NCBI GenBank assembly: GCA_018881555.1
Contig: JACAXG010000070.1
Coordinates: 4,101,616 to 4,165,615 of the forward strand
DNA length: 64,000 bases
DNA from: Amblyornis subalaris
Taxonomy: Eukaryota > Chordata > Aves > Passeriformes > Ptilonorhynchidae
Direction: 5' to 3'
Positions 15,001 to 29,300 of this stretch are shown piece after piece; position 1 is the stretch's first letter; each line of letters starts with the position of its first letter. The notes below the pieces were generated by a model that saw only the letters and a list, made by a program, of their open reading frames with translations, did no database searches and had not been told where the DNA came from. Both the position numbers and the translations under genes were made by a program.

Positions 15001-18000
15001 TGTATTTATGTGAGAATGAAATCTTATGATTGAAAATCTTCAGTGTATTATGTCTAAGACTGTGTTTTCCTTCTGTGGGTTTTACCACACCTGTGAGGAA
15101 AAAAAATATAACATTGTAAAATTAAACAAAAAGGGTGAGTAGGCATTCAGAGGTGGAACAAGATGAGTTAATTCTTCCTCAGACTGCTGAACTGTCAAGT
15201 AATGGAATGATTTTGGTAATGTGGGGGTAAAGAAGTGTGGTGTCAGGGTGGGAAATGTTAGTGCTTATGCAGGTGGCTGAGGTGCTGTGGTCGTTAGGTC
15301 CAGAAACAGCACAGGAAGAAGTTTTGGAATTTCCTTCCCTCACGCATATCTCGCTCTGACCTTTCTTACCCACTGCTCCGTGCTCAAGTCACTTGAAAGC
15401 TGATGCCACCAGTCATTCCAAATTATAGGATGTTTTGTGATTTTAGAGGTTTGTTGTGTATAACAGACATTTAACTGCTGCTATTGCCAAAAGGCATCTT
15501 CAGCATCATCTCAAAGAAAAATTCCTTTCTTTGCTGAAGGCGGAGACCTGTGAAAAAAGGGGGGATTCCCTTGGCAACAAGTTGTAAATAAGTACCTGGC
15601 TAGCTGAGGTTCAGATGTGCTGGACTGCTCTCCACTGTGGAAAAGGGTAAAACTTGTAGCACATGGACTAGGAAGAGAAAGTCAGCATCCTTCATCCCTG
15701 AGCCTTACAGAAAAACAAGTCTAGGGTGGTTTCTGATGGTTTCAAGAAAATCTGTTGTTGCAATCTGCTTCCACTTGAATGGAAACTGTCCAAGTTTAAT
15801 TCTTATCTTTTCTCACTGTGCAGACACTATCCTGGCAGCAAAACACTGGGAGTCACATCCAGTTTAGCATTTATGGTACAGCAAGGCCGCTACACAAACA
15901 AGAGTAAGAGTGTTCACAAAAGCGATATTTGTTTTCCTTCTGATTTAGTCTCCTTTTGAATCACAGATGCACTCACAGTGCTTTTTTCAGTCAAATCAAG
16001 TGAAAAAGAAGTAATAAAGGCAAATTATATAATAATATTTTTGTTTGTAATGAACCAGCTTATATAAATATGATGAGGAATTTGGTACTGTTCTTGTAGT
16101 CCCCATTACTGGTACAGTGTCAGATGAAATGTTTTTTAAACCATTACTGAATTTTTCACAAAAGGAAGAATCCTTGATTTACAAGCTTTGAATGTAAAGA
16201 CAGTCACAGAGATTTTCATATCAGTGAAAAAACTGTGATAACCTGGATCTCCTGGGGAAGTGTTTTATTTGTTCAGTGGGAGATTTTGTCTGGAAAGTCA
16301 GTGTTTCTTACTTGAAACAATGTGTTGTCAAAGAACTGAGATTCAGCTGTTACCTTTATATATGCTGTGAATATTAGAGTAGTGTACTTCTGCTACCCGT
16401 GGGGCAAAGTGTCCTTTAAATAGAAGTATTCAAAATTTATTGTGAGCATCATATGTCTAAAAAGTTATGTAAAAATTATGAAGGAGTGAAAACTTGGAAT
16501 TTAATGAAATATTAACTACTTTTAAGTTTGATGATATATGCAATACTTTATTCATATTTTTGTGTCAGAAAGAAATATTTCTGAGTACGAGTTGACTGGT
16601 TCCCAAATGGAAAAAAGAAGAGGTCATAGCTAATGTATGATGTGAGTGAACAGAATGAGTGTTTATGCAGGTGATACTGAGCCAGAAATTTTAACCAAAG
16701 TATTATCTATTATTCTAAACTAGTGCTTTAGAATTTTTTATTTGTTGCATTTCACAGAACATCATGTTCAAGATGTTCCTTAATTGTTCAAAAGAGCAAA
16801 AATGCATGATGGCATAATCTACATATTTTACATAAAAGTACTTTTAGTATGTATGTTAGCCCACATGCATAAAGCATCCCACCTGTGAGATCTGTGGTTT
16901 CCCAGCTCAGCAGGCTTTCATTTAACTTGCTTTGGATGGAAAAATAGAGGCTCAAGCAATTTTTTTTTATATGAGAAGAGTTATCATTTCAGAAATTGGG
17001 GTTTAAAAATCTCTGGATAACACAAATTCTTAAAATTCCCGAGCAGACACCTGTATAGTTTTTAACCAGGGACAGAAATATTAAAGTTTGAATACACAGC
17101 ACTATAAACTTAAGGGAGTCAAAACTCACTTGTTTCATATACCTTTAAAACATAGCATAAATTTCTTACTGGAGCTCATACAGCATGATGGACTTGGCTA
17201 AAGCATCTACTGTGGCGGATCACCAAGAAATAAATATTTCATCAGGACAGCTTTGATTTTTAAAATTATTTCAAAATGCTTCAGTTTTATGTTGAGGCTA
17301 TTTATTTTTTAATCATGCATTTATTTGAATTAGTAGCATTTCTAAACAAAATAATAGCAAATACTTTGAAATGCTAGACAATTGATTTGATAAATTTCCA
17401 ATTTTTTTGTCTTCCTGTCATAACCACTTCTATTTCTCCCATCTTGCCCTTTTCACAAAAATTTTAAATTTTATTAAATCCACATTTTTTCAGTTAAAAA
17501 TTTGTGAAACAAGAATCCTTGTAAAGGCACACTAGCCATCAGCTATGTTGTTAGTACACGTTTATTAACATTTTTACTGATATTTGCACACATTCCACTG
17601 CCTGATTTGAAATAGTAGTGGACTGTGTGTAAAATGTCTTGACATTAGCTTCACAAAATGTTTGCTCTTTAATTCTAAAGAGTGTGATTTTTTTTCCCAG
17701 GCTCTGCATGCTATTAAATACATTTTGCAAGACTTCAAATTATTTCATAGAGATGTTATAAGTTTCGGTTCTGCATCTGAAATTCTTTTATTCATAGAAC
17801 TTCTCTGAGTTTAATGGGATATTTTCTACAGGAAAGATTCAAATCATTAAGGACATATATAGAAAAAAGAATTCTATTGCTGATGTTGAACTGAAGGCTA
17901 TTGTCAAAATTACTCATGCTAATGGGCAAAACACAAACCCAGCAAAACAAAAAGTTGAAAATATTAACTTATTTTTGGCTAGAAAAATGAACTTAATAAG

Positions 18001-19950
18001 TGCAAGCAGACTTGCATAAACAAGACTGCCATCCTTATTTCGCTTTACGTTTCTCAGTCGCCGCATCATCTCACACTTATGTTTCTAACAATATATTGTT
18101 TTGCCTGAATTACCATTGTACTCTCTGAAAGCTCCCCTTGCAGATCCTCAATAGGACAGAGACCTATGCCTTTTCACTTCATATTTCCATTTAGGCACAA
18201 TTATCCTGAGTTATTTCATTTCTACACATTCCGTTGAGATTGATTTAAATGGTAGTTGTGCAAGCCTGTGCAAGTTTTCTGCCATCAGGGAATCCAGATT
18301 TTAGTTGAACTGCAGGACAGAAGATTGAGCCTGACTACCTTTGCTTTAATTCCTCATGCTTCTCATTTTTCCTCCTTATAACTCAGAAATAAATGATTTC
18401 TCTGGGAAAAATACACTAGTTCTTTGGCACTCAAGTTCTTCCTCAAATTCTAAATATACCGGTAGTTCATGCTTAAGAGTACCTGAGACTAGTGTGTCTT
18501 GCTCAGAAATAATGTAATTCTAAAAGCAGGTCTCAGCCTATATTCATATTGCCTAAGTAGCTTTATTTGAGGATTCACTTAATTAAAGTGATTAGATAAG
18601 GAGTCCACTCATGGTGGCAGCCCCTCTGTAGCCACTGGAGGGAGACAGACTTGTCTCTAGAAGTGTTTGTCTTCTGTGACGCTGTGGAGTGGGAATAATC
18701 CAGCCAACATGTGACCATTAAGTCATCACCTCGTGTGGCACCTGGCTCTCACCCGTGTCTTGGAGCTGGGCCTTCCTCAGGATGCTTGGGCCACGCAATT
18801 CTTATTTCTGCTGATCACTGGACAAGCTTAGTTTTAAACTGTTCACTTGTAACAAAAAGGAAGTAGTGGTAAATATATACATTTTCTCAATGTAACAACA
18901 ATAAGACTGATTTAGTCTTATTTCTTTCCCAAGGAGCGAAGAAGGTGCAAAGCTAGGCGTTCAACATTACAAGCTGTGTGGAAGTTAAGACAAGGTCAAA
19001 GGAATGTGGGAGGAATTTTAGTTAACAAGAAAGCTGCTGATCCATGTAACATTCTTAGAGGTTCAGAGAGATTTGTTTTCTTCTGTTATTTTCTTTTCCC
19101 TATTGATTTCTTGTTCAAGCTATTGAAATACCGATTTAACTGATTTAATCCTGCTATACTTGCAACATCTATGTGATGCCAAAATATAGAGGGTGTGGAT
19201 TACATCTGTAGGTATAGATAATTCCATTTACAGTGGATTTTCATGACTATCCCTTGAGGTAAAGAAGCAGGCTTCAGTTTCTAGGTAGGGATAGTGAAGG
19301 AGGAATGCTGAAACTAGAAGGAAGAAATGCAGAATCCTGAAATACTGTAGTTTAGCTTTGCGGCTGAAGTCACCACAGCTCATTTGTTCCTGCAAATTAG
19401 TTCTGCTGAGTTACTGTAGCATGCACATGAAAAATATTTACATGTCAAGTCCTCCATATGGTTGACTGTGCTGTTATTAGGCAATCTAAAGTCTTACTTC
19501 AGCTGTCACTCAGCTGTCACAAAATTTGCCAAGTCTCTGCTAAGGCCTGGATCTTGGCTGGTCATGCATGTGGGTGCCTAGAGCTGTGCTGTTCAGCATC
19601 CACTGGGCAGCAGGTAGCCTGGCTTCTCTTCTAATTGCTCAGCATTCCATGACACAAGCTCCCACACGGCACAACACTCAGTTCTTGCTGCTTCAAGACC
19701 TTCCCCGTGAGTGCAACCCAGTAGCAGGATAGAGAGGGAAGGCATAAAGTCACCTCTATTAAAAACATTCCCGTTACTTGTTCAGGTTACTTATGCCATG
19801 GGGAAGAGGCAAAAAAAAAGGAAAAATTCAGGGAATGGGTAGACACTTGATTTCAATGAGCATTTCACGTAGAAGAATATTTTTGACACAGGTTGCATCT
19901 TGTTCTCCTGTTGCAGTTCATGTCTTAGAGCAATGGAAANATAGGAACCT
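12007..19950. other. Unique AT-rich sequence, no gene seen
   Basis: No repeat family or exon chain recognised. The strip at about 18.6-18.8 kb is GC-richer than the rest but has no conserved motif I can identify. Confidence 0.55.
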
Positions 19951-19990
19951 GAGGATGTTCAGGTGTTCCTGATGTTCAGATGTTCAGTCA
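19951..19990. repeat. Degenerate GATGTTCA tandem repeat
   Basis: The octamer gatgttca appears at 19953, 19971 and 19979 with a related ggtgttcct between the first two. The adjacent pair at 19971-19986 is perfect. It is a small tandem array that arose locally. Confidence 0.8.
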
Positions 19991-20624
19991 GATGTAAGTA
20001 GACTTACTCCTGAATAGTCTAGGCAGAAACATAGATGTTGTTTGCTGTTGTTTTNAGGGTGAGGTATTATTACTTGGCTGTCAGTAGTCATAGTAACACT
20101 GCTTTTCCATGAACATTGAATGCTTGGTGGTGAAGGTTTCTTTAATTCTGGCAATCTGTTTTTCTCTTTGTTTATTTTTCTTGTCAGGATTTGTTCCCCT
20201 GAGAGTATAAAACTAATTTGACAAGTTAGCCTATAATTTAACATGTCATAAACTGGAAGTGCTTCCACAGTTTTGGTGCAGAATCTGTGTTCGTGCCTAA
20301 TAGTTGTATTTGTTCTGCCAAATTGTTTTAATGCACTAAATTTAGGATGCACTTCTCAGCTGGTGTTCATGGCCAAAACTTCTGTAGGCCTCTTAAGGCA
20401 TGTCTAAACAGATGGGCACAGACAGCTGTAAGCTTCCCTGTCCACTCTGTGAGCCAGCCGAAATCAAGCCAACTCTGCTCTGGAAGTTGTAGAGCTGCAT
20501 TTGCGAGATAGTGTGCCCAAGCGTTTATCTACTGCCTCTTTGGCAGAATTTCCAGCTCTGAGCTGGCTCTTGCCTGTCCATCCTGGAAAGCGAACAGGAA
20601 TATTCATGCCTGGCTCCATTCTTC

Positions 20625-20639
20625 GTGTGTGTGTGTGTG
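20625..20639. repeat. Short GT microsatellite
   Basis: A run of seven GT dinucleotides plus a final G, between cttc and cctgaag. Below the usual length of a highly variable microsatellite. Confidence 0.9.
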
Positions 20640-20914
20640 CCTGAAGTGGTCAAACCCTGGTTCATGCAGGGTGTGTGTCTAACTTGACTCTGCCAGTCTA
20701 AGCAGAGGCTCAAGGGCTGCCCCTTTGTGTATTTCCAAGCAAAACTGAAACAGTGAGTAGTGTTAGGTTTCGCTCCTTGCCATAGTTGTCACCTTTAGGA
20801 CACAGGACTCTTGCCATGGAGGGTTGGTGTGGCAGCCCCCGGTTCATCTTAGAACACCTCNTTGGGTGGATTTGTTTGCTTTAAAATGCATCATCATTTC
20901 ATAAACCTTTCCAG

Positions 20915-20995
20915 CACATGGCCTGAAAGTACAAGTGCAGAAAGACATGCTAACTGCCATATTTGAAACAAATTCGTTTGAATGCCAAACACATT
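20915..20995 (+). other. Exon-like open segment, unassigned
   Basis: The acceptor ataaacctttccag and donor acatt|gtaaga enclose 81 bases with one open frame (phase 2 to 1) reading HGLKVQVQKDMLTAIFETNS and on to CQTH. Its end phase would match the micro-exon at 35.1 kb, but 14 kb lies between them. Weak without further exons. Confidence 0.17.
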
Positions 20996-23900
20996 GTAAG
21001 AAGCTCNTGCTGTCATGCACAAGGCTTCTCTATTCACAGTCTTTTCCCATTTTCCACATCTTTGTGTGCCTGCCATCTGCTGATGTGCCTTCTCTAATTT
21101 GGATTATAAGGTCCCAAGGATATCAATCTAACTTTTAATATCTTTCCTCTGAAACGTGGTTGGTAGTTATAATAATGATAGGTCATTAGAAGAAATAGAA
21201 CATTGACAAAAGCTTTCTTCTCAATGATCTGATATTTCTAGTTTGATTAGATAGGCAGGCACAAAGCTTAGATAAAGATACTTTCTGCTTCAAGTATAAC
21301 TTGTGGTAGATGATACTTTTGGGAACTTCCACAGAGAGCATGTCAACACTCACATGACTATAATACTCTCAGTTGAAGCATTTAGTGCTCCACAGCAGAA
21401 AATGCTGCTGAGAGAAAGAAAGTTTTCATGGCTAATACACAGAATTTGGTGGTGCTGCTGCTGTTCTTTGCTTTTACTGCTCCAGATGTTCAAAATGAAG
21501 CTTTTGCCTGTCAGCTTTGGGGAAATATTCGAAGGAGCAAAGAGCAGCTAGCTCTGTAACTCCCACTGAGCATGAGCATGTGTATAGAATTTAGATAGCA
21601 CCGAGCAGGGTAATAAAAACAGTCCAAACTATTTTCTGGGCTCCTGACTTTTTAATTTTTGCAGTGTGATGTAAAAGTCAGAATGACACAAAGGAACTTC
21701 TGCTTAAAGGATGAGGATCAGTCTATAGGTGCTTTCCTCCATCTGGCTTCAGGAGGAATTTCATGTGCCATGTATAAAGGCAGACTATGGACTGTCTAAT
21801 TAGGAGAGTNCAGAATTGGGGGATTCCACAGGATGTTTAATCTTGGCTAATAAGAAGCAGTACGCTAAATTATCTTCTTGCAATTCAGCATCATGTTCTT
21901 AAGTACAGAATTGATGCAAATTTAGTTTTTTTTGAAATTGAATCCTGGCAATAGAAATGTTTACTTTCCTCTGTTAACATTGGTTTCTGTTTGCCTCCAT
22001 ATGAGCTGGAGAACTTGTTTTTTCTTTGCGTTGTTTATATCTTAAATAAAAAGGAAGCAAGAGCTGTCATCTGGTTTGATTTACACAGACAGAGAGAGCC
22101 TCCAGATGAGCATCAGATCTAGTGAAGCATGTCCCACGTCGCACAACCATCCATCCCCTTTCTTTAGTGAGCTGGGTTTCTGCCTCCTTGGGATGTTAGA
22201 TTTAAATCAGCAGGTGATACAGGCACTGGTCATTTTGACTGTGGTTTTCTCCCTCCTGCATGATGGTGTTGATATCAGCTTTTCATGGGCATTGCAGCAG
22301 CATATCGACACAAGAGGCAAAACACTCAGCTCTGCTTTTAGTCTCAGTAGGTCTACTAGAGACTGCAGTGTCAGAGAAGCTGAATTGATATCAGAGCCTA
22401 AAAAGAAAGGAAACCTGTTATGTCAGTTGCCACACCTCTATAAACCTTGCAGTGTTTGATGAGAATGTTGTTTGGTCATCTTTTTGACATGCAGATTCTT
22501 AACCACCTTTCCGAAGTTATCTGTATACCCCAGTCCTTGATCCCAGCACTTCTGTCAAAGCCTTTCACATGTGTCCTCTACTAGTCTCCTTTAACAATTG
22601 TCTGTGGGCTTTTTGTTTTCCTTCAGCCAGTTTGTTGCAATTTTTCAGGCTGACAGGCTTTGTGCATGTTCAGAAAGATTTGCTTTCAAATATGAAGCAG
22701 CCAAGTCTTACTGAACTCGAACACGAAAAAATGGTTCACTTACCCATACAAAATTGCAAGCAAGCATTTGCTTTCAAAGCAATGTCCTTTTGTGGCTTTT
22801 TCTCATATGCTCATTAAGCGCTGTGAAGTGCCTAGGAATAGAAAAAGGGATTTAAGATGCTTTAAGGAAAGACAGTGTTCTTGTTCTGTTGTTATTCATT
22901 TGTACTTGTTAGTGTGTAGAGTCTCTTTCAGCCCCACTGGAATTGCTACCATCCAAATATGTCATAATAGACAACCCTTGTCCCAGAGATTTGCCAGGCT
23001 AAAGAAATCATGGGCAATGGTCCAGAGAAAGGGACAGCAGAGAAATGGAATTACTTGGCTGAAGGTGCCCAGGATTTACTGTGATCTGGAGAGGAGGAAA
23101 ATGTGCGCCTCTGCCTGTGCCAGGGCTCTGTATAATGCTGTAAGCCTGTCCCATTATTTTAGTGCAGAGCTGCACACCCCTGCCCTCATTAGGTGGCCAC
23201 TTATGGGGGATGTTACTTGCAGAAATTAATTCATGTTCTATATGTATGTCTTTTTACTTAATTTTATTATTTTAATGTTGAATTTCGTTCCAAGACTGAT
23301 ATTCTAAAAGCTAATTGTTAAATTCTAGGCTACCTGGTTCACCTTGAGAAACTGAGTTCTTTGTAAAAGATTTTTGGATTAGTAGATTTTTGTGACTGGA
23401 TCAAATTAGGGCACATATTCCAGTGTCNCAGGACTAGACTTCATTTATAAAGCTACATGCTTTGTCAGACAGAACTGCATCAGTGGGCAGAAAATGCCTT
23501 TCAACACTGGATTCTCCTCCATGTGCCAGGCTGCAGAAGGTTGCTGTCTTTACTGCAACCTGCCAACACATGGATTTTTGTTGCTGAATGAGTAATGAGA
23601 ACAAAACCCAAGCAATTTCCTACTTACTTCTTGTTATTGCAGGAACACTTCTTCCTCTGGATTTCTTTATGGAGAGTGTAGGAATTACAATGGTAAACTG
23701 TGGATGACTATACAAAATATATATATTTGGGAGGTGTGTTGTGTATGGGTGTATGTTTGAATACAAGTTAGAAACAGCAGAAAGAAGGAAATTCCCTGTC
23801 CCTTCACTAAGATTATTGAAAATCCAAGCAGGACAAGATATTTCCATGCTCACTTTCATGAAATTCATGTGTTATACGCCTAAAAAGATAGGACTAAAAC

Positions 23901-24850
23901 CACCAGGTTTCTGTTAGTGGAGAACTGGTACTTATTTTATGTAGAAATAAAATACTTGAGCACCATGAAAGCCTGGAATTTAGAAGCACAAAGTCATCAA
24001 ATTCCCTTTGCTATCGAAGGAAGACTGATACACAAATAATTCTAAGTGCCAGCCTGTTAAGGATGCTGTTTCTGGTTCGTATTATTCTTCAGTCTACAGA
24101 TAGTGTGAAAGGCAACACAGCTGTTGGAGATACCATTGCCTATCACTTTGCAAACACGTGATCATTGAACAAACACAGATATCCCCCAAAACATAGGCTC
24201 TTTCTGTGCTCAGACAGTGGAGTAGAGGAAGATGGGTGAATTACAGGGCTCTCTGGGAGCCATAGATAACAGAAATGGTGATGCTGCGTCAGCACTTCTG
24301 AGCACCCAACAGCTCTGCTCTGCTCTTACTCGCAGTGATGCTGCTCCGTACNGTGCACTGAGTCTTTCAGAGGTCACTGTCAACACCTCTAGAAAAACAA
24401 AGCAGAGCAAAGATTTTTTTGTTTGCATATATGTACACACATGATTGTATTTATGCACAAATGCAGTGGCAAACAGTCGTACGCCCCATTCTCTTTAAAG
24501 TTACAATGTAATGAAACATAAATGTGAGGAAATGATTGGACTTACTCAGGTGTCTTGTCTCTAACAGTCATGATTGGGACGACTAGCAAATAAAACTCAC
24601 TGAAGTGCCCTTATTCCTGGAGTTACATGGGAACTGCCACGTTAAATGTGTTTAGTGTAATACTAACCTTATCAGTATCAATTCTTCAAAGTGAAACAGT
24701 ATCAAAGCTAACTGTACTTAAGTAACTGATTTTTGATTGCCTTAAAAATTTAAAAAAATAGAATTAATTTTTCAGTTTAGCTCCAAAACCAGATCAAATT
24801 CAGAGAAAAGGTGGTGAGTTTTTATCACTTTCAAACAAAGGGGCATTTTG
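20996..24850. other. Unique sequence, no gene seen
   Basis: Two longer plus-strand open frames (22076-22459 and 22768-23229) lie here. Both are ordinary-looking translations without motifs, and I could not place them in a gene or repeat family. Confidence 0.5.
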
Positions 24851-24895
24851 AAAATAAATAAAATAAAATAAATAAAATAAATAAATAAATAAAAA
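24851..24895. repeat. AAAT/AAATA microsatellite
   Basis: About 45 bases made only of A and T in mixed AAAT and AAAAT units (aaaataaataaaataaaata and onward). It is an ordinary simple repeat, likely variable in length between individuals. Confidence 0.95.
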
Positions 24896-25032
24896 TGTTT
24901 TAACCTTTTTAAAATGCAATTTTTTTTACAACTGGGTATTTCACCAAGGTAAATTTGAATTTGTGACTATCTATTTACATCAACTGCTCGGGTCAGATTA
25001 GGTAAGCTATGTGCTGTATGGATAAGCTATTT

Positions 25033-25058
25033 GAAAAATAGTATGAAAAAATAGTATG
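25033..25058. repeat. 12/13-base tandem duplication
   Basis: gaaaaatagtat is followed directly by gaaaaaatagtat. The second copy has one extra A. It lies in AT-rich unique sequence. Confidence 0.85.
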
Positions 25059-25741
25059 AGAAATTTCACTATAGCTTGAAGAAAACAAATTAAACCCCAA
25101 GAATATCACCCCTAACCTTCTGCTTCTAGCTACTACTTCTTACTTGAGCCATGATTATAGTTTATTCAGCTTTTCTATCACTTGTCTCTAGGACAAAAAT
25201 TTCTGAATATTTTTTCTGAATAAACGTGGAGATAGTAATTTTATTATGCAGGTTGAATGCTTTATATAGCTCTCCTAGACTTGCTGACATAATGATGTCT
25301 TGTGGCAATACTTTGCCAAGATTAGTATTGTATTATGTAAAAAATTATGTCCTTTCTATAGATTTTCTTGTTTCTGTGAGCAGTGCTTTAGAGATTTAAA
25401 AAATGTTACTGGATTTGCCTATAAAGATAACGAATTCTGTTCCTGTGGCACCTAGTATGAGAGTATATGCATTGCTTATATACAGACAGTAGAGCTAGAA
25501 ATGACAACTGTGAAGTGTTGACAAAAGCACTTTCTCTGTACTTTCTCTGACAAATGAGGGCATATTAATAAGTTTTGACTTAATCTGTATGTGATATATA
25601 TCCATATAAGTATTCCACGGGGCTTGCACAGGAGCTGTTGTATCAATCATTACAACAAATTCCCTTGCCTTGATAAATTAATTTATACCATATTTTGGTG
25701 ATATTGCAGGACCATTCTACAGAGGAGCACTTCAGGTCAAG

Positions 25742-26375
25742 TTAGCTGCATTTTATTTTTGAAGGCAAAATTATGTTCCCTTGCATTTGTCTAAAAGCAT
25801 TACCTGGAACCAGGAAAACTTCGACTTTCTTGCTTGCTGGTCCTGTCAGACCAAGTGCACGTGTTGTCACATCTGTGTCAGGTGAGCCTCTCCATGACTT
25901 TTGTCTTGGAGCATCTAGCCAGGATGAACACTGTTTGAAGTCAAGATGGAGGGAATGCAACTCTGAGCTTTCTCTGCCAGTCCGTGGGCAGGGCATAGCT
26001 AAAAGAGCACACCACTTGAGTGCAGCAGGGTCAATCAAGGGACTGGCTGCTGAGATAAACTTAGGATCAGGAATTAAGCTTGACAGTAGATTAATAATTT
26101 GCCTTGGAAACAGCGGAGAGGGTAAAAATGGCATCAGAGATTTTGCTTGGTAATTTTGGCATCTGGAAGTAGGAATCTGAAAAAAACTTCCTATGTGGGC
26201 CTTATGCATCAAGAAGTGCAATATTAGCTGTCTGATGAAGCCCCTGAGGTTGATATCATGGTGGATATCGTGTGGGGATGGCTGGTTTCCTCGGGATCTG
26301 CAGGAGCTGATTGATGGAGCTGTCACAGACCCTTATGTGTCGGAGCCGGGGGAGGCCTGCGAGGGAAAATTTTAA
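25742..26375. other. GC- and CpG-richer island open on both strands
   Basis: This stretch has more G, C and CpG than its surroundings. The minus strand carries the longest open frame in the window (194 codons, 26326-25742). The plus strand is open for 126 codons over 25773-26153. Neither product resembles a protein I know, and neither has a clear signal peptide, membrane segment or repeated motif. On the plus strand, gtgtcag|gtgagc at 25881 would be a good splice donor, with three open frames before it. It could be a diverged exon, an old retroposed fragment or simply GC-richer unique DNA. Confidence 0.25.
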
Positions 26376-29300
26376 TGGTGCTTGTCATCAAAGAAAAATT
26401 TTGTGCTTCTCACTTCAGTGGTCCTGCTGACACCATCGACATAGGATCATGGCAGGCTTCCTCTTGTCGGCCTGATCTTTGCTGGGGCTTCTCATAGATC
26501 CTTTTCACTGGATGTGTCTCTTCTGCACCATTAAAGGCAGTGACAGGACTCCAGCTGCTCAGAAAGATGAAGTCTAGCAGGTCTAGAATATTCTAGCTAG
26601 AAACAAAAGTCATGAATATGTAAGATTTAAATAAATGTCATCTTGCTTGCAGGATGAAAGGAATAAGGAATGAAGTATTTACGTAGTGGTTTCCTTGGAT
26701 TTTTTTGTTTAATTTTTTTTGTTAATGGATGTTTTCATAACTTATAATTCATCTACGTCTNCAGAGAATTTTAGTGCTGGTTCACATTCATAGGTTGGAT
26801 GTTGGAGGGTGTGTGCTGGTAGAAAGGCTGGTGGGACACAAGTTTGTGCTGAAGAATAGCAGTGCTTGTCCCCAAGGGGAGAGGGCAGGGTAGGCAGAGT
26901 CCAGCTGGTGAAGGAGTTTACAGGAGCTGCAGCGATGGTAACTTGCACAGGGAGAAGAGGTGGTGTGAGGACTGCAAAGACAATATGTTATGGGTTCTGC
27001 TTCCTTCTTGTGACCTTGGAAACTGAAGGGAAAAGGAGGGATTGTAGCACATGTGTTAGAGAGGTTGTGTGAGGCATGACAGAAGAGATGGGAAATTTTT
27101 TTATCCAGAGTCCCTTAGTGCCACAGAAAAAAAANCCCTGACTGTGATTTCCATTGTCCCAGAAAACATAGGGAATGTGGATAAGCAAAGTTGGGGTTTT
27201 TTTCTTATAATTTTGTGATGCTATTTGTAAATGCTTGAAATCAAAGGACATGTTCTGTTCCCAGCTGCCATGGACCTGGGCACCATAGAGGTGCTATGTG
27301 CTGTGGAGGCTTTTGTGGGTAGTGGGAGCGTCAGCCCCTCTGACCCCAGGATCAGGGCCGAGGCCCCCTGGCACAGACCTGGGATCTGCTGCCNACTGTT
27401 CTGGGATGTCTGGGGAAGCCCTAACTCATCTGCCCAGCACTTTTGGTTGCAGCCTGAAACATTTTAAATTTAAGCGTTACTGCATATTAAATCTGGTGTA
27501 ATAAATGCAGTGAACTCAAACTCCTCACGGAGGGTGAGCCCAAAAGTAGGAAAAGGGCAACAGGTTTTCTTAGAGAGCTTTTCAGAAACAGGGCAGTCTT
27601 GCTTTTTGCAGTGAAGCAAGATAATAGGGAAATATCTACATGAAAGGAAAAGGACAGTTTCATGTTGTGTGGACACAGGTGGAGGAAGTCGCATCCAGGC
27701 CTACATTTCATCTTGAGAGAAATGTCACTGAAAGGTGGTGCTTCTGTGTTCAACCTCCCTGGACTACAGGAGGAGGCAGTCATAGGTCCTTCTGAAAACA
27801 AGCCAATTAACCAATTGTACCTCCTTTCTCACCATGATAAGGGGATATTTATAGCTGCTGTGAAAAAACGATGCCTTCATAAAAGCAAAAGTGGTTGTTG
27901 TGATTATTTCACTTAATCATTGCTTCTTCTTGACTTTGACAATTATGAAACATTCGAGTACTCTATCAGCTTTAACTGTCATTAACATAGTTGCTGAGTT
28001 TCCTTTCATATTGCCAAAGGTTCTATGAAAATAATACAGTTTTGTAATATATAAGTATGTGGCAAAATAGTGGTAAATAGACTTTGAGTTTAAAGATTTT
28101 TTTTCTAGTATAGCTTTCTGTTGCTATTTAAAAAGTTGCTTCTATATTTATTGCCTTTCCCTTCAGAGTGAGTTCCTTGAGATGCTGAGGTGTGATAGGA
28201 TATTTCCTTCAACTTTTAAAAAAAGTTTCCACGTTAAAACTTANCATAAGTGTATCAGGGGATCTGTCTTGCTGTCAGTTTTTCAAAACAACTCCATTTT
28301 GAAGTCAGTGGGGATATCTGTTGAACAAGGTGTGGCATAATATGGCCTAGGGCTACTAAGTTGCTTACTTAATAAATGTTACAGGAAATGTGTTCTGATT
28401 ATTGCACTCTTGCTCTTTTTGCTAAGTGCCTTACTACCAACTTCTTCTAGTTAATGTTTTCCCCACGAAAGTGGTTTTTCTGCCAGACTGGCATCAGTTG
28501 AGAAGAGGGAGGAGAATACAGTCTGACAGCTGCCCCTCTTAGAGCAGCTGGTACATCTTCAGCAATTATGGAACACCTAAGAGAAGGGACAAGAGTCCAT
28601 AAAGAGGTAGCTCATCACACTTGGCNTTTTAGGACAGGTACTGAAGGGGATGTATTAGTGCTGCTTAACTGACTTTGAAAGAAATCAGATGTCTTTACTG
28701 TGTCTAAGGCCTTTCATCCTTTTAGATACTTCCAATCTGGACGTAGTTTGTGATGTTTTGTGCATTAAGGTTGATAGTAAATCAACAAGGATTATTCTAG
28801 TCCTGGAGACTTCCAGAAAAGATTTGGAAAACCGAAGTTGTTTCTACAATATAATTACTTTTAGCCTCAGTAGAATAGCCCGTGTGAGCATCTACATATT
28901 GGTAGTGTTGCCAAGCAGCTTTAGCAAACACACTACGGATTTTTAAGTTGCAGCTTGAGCTGTACAAAGATCAAGATAGCCCTTTACATTCTGATGAACT
29001 TCAAGAACAGGGTGTAGCTTTAATATCTAATTCCTGCTAATCNTAAGTACTTATTAGCAAAAAGGGCACCTATTTCCCAGTGAAGGCCAGATATGGAAGT
29101 GTTTTCACTGAAGTTATTTGGTAAATTCTAGACCAGTAAGTCTCTGAGGTGAAAATAGTTGGAAGCCAAAAATCTATTCAAGGAAAGAAATTTAGTGCAA
29201 ATTTCCTCTGTTTTTACTCTTTCCAAAGTAACTGCTTATAACCAACCGCTATTGGAGAAAGGCAAATTCGGTTTAACCATTCTTAAAGACATCTACTCTT

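Noticed and set aside
22133..22218. Segment with acceptor ctttctttag and donor cagcag|gtgata
   Set aside because: Phase does not fit any other candidate, and the donor is mediocre.
22768..23229. 153-codon plus-strand frame, possibly a retrocopy or old SINE-like piece
   Set aside because: I could not match it to any family; the few words resembling MIR (aagcgctgtgaag) are too short to count.
28726..28769. 44-base segment after catccttttag
   Set aside because: The donor (aag|gttgat) is poor and the phase breaks the chain.
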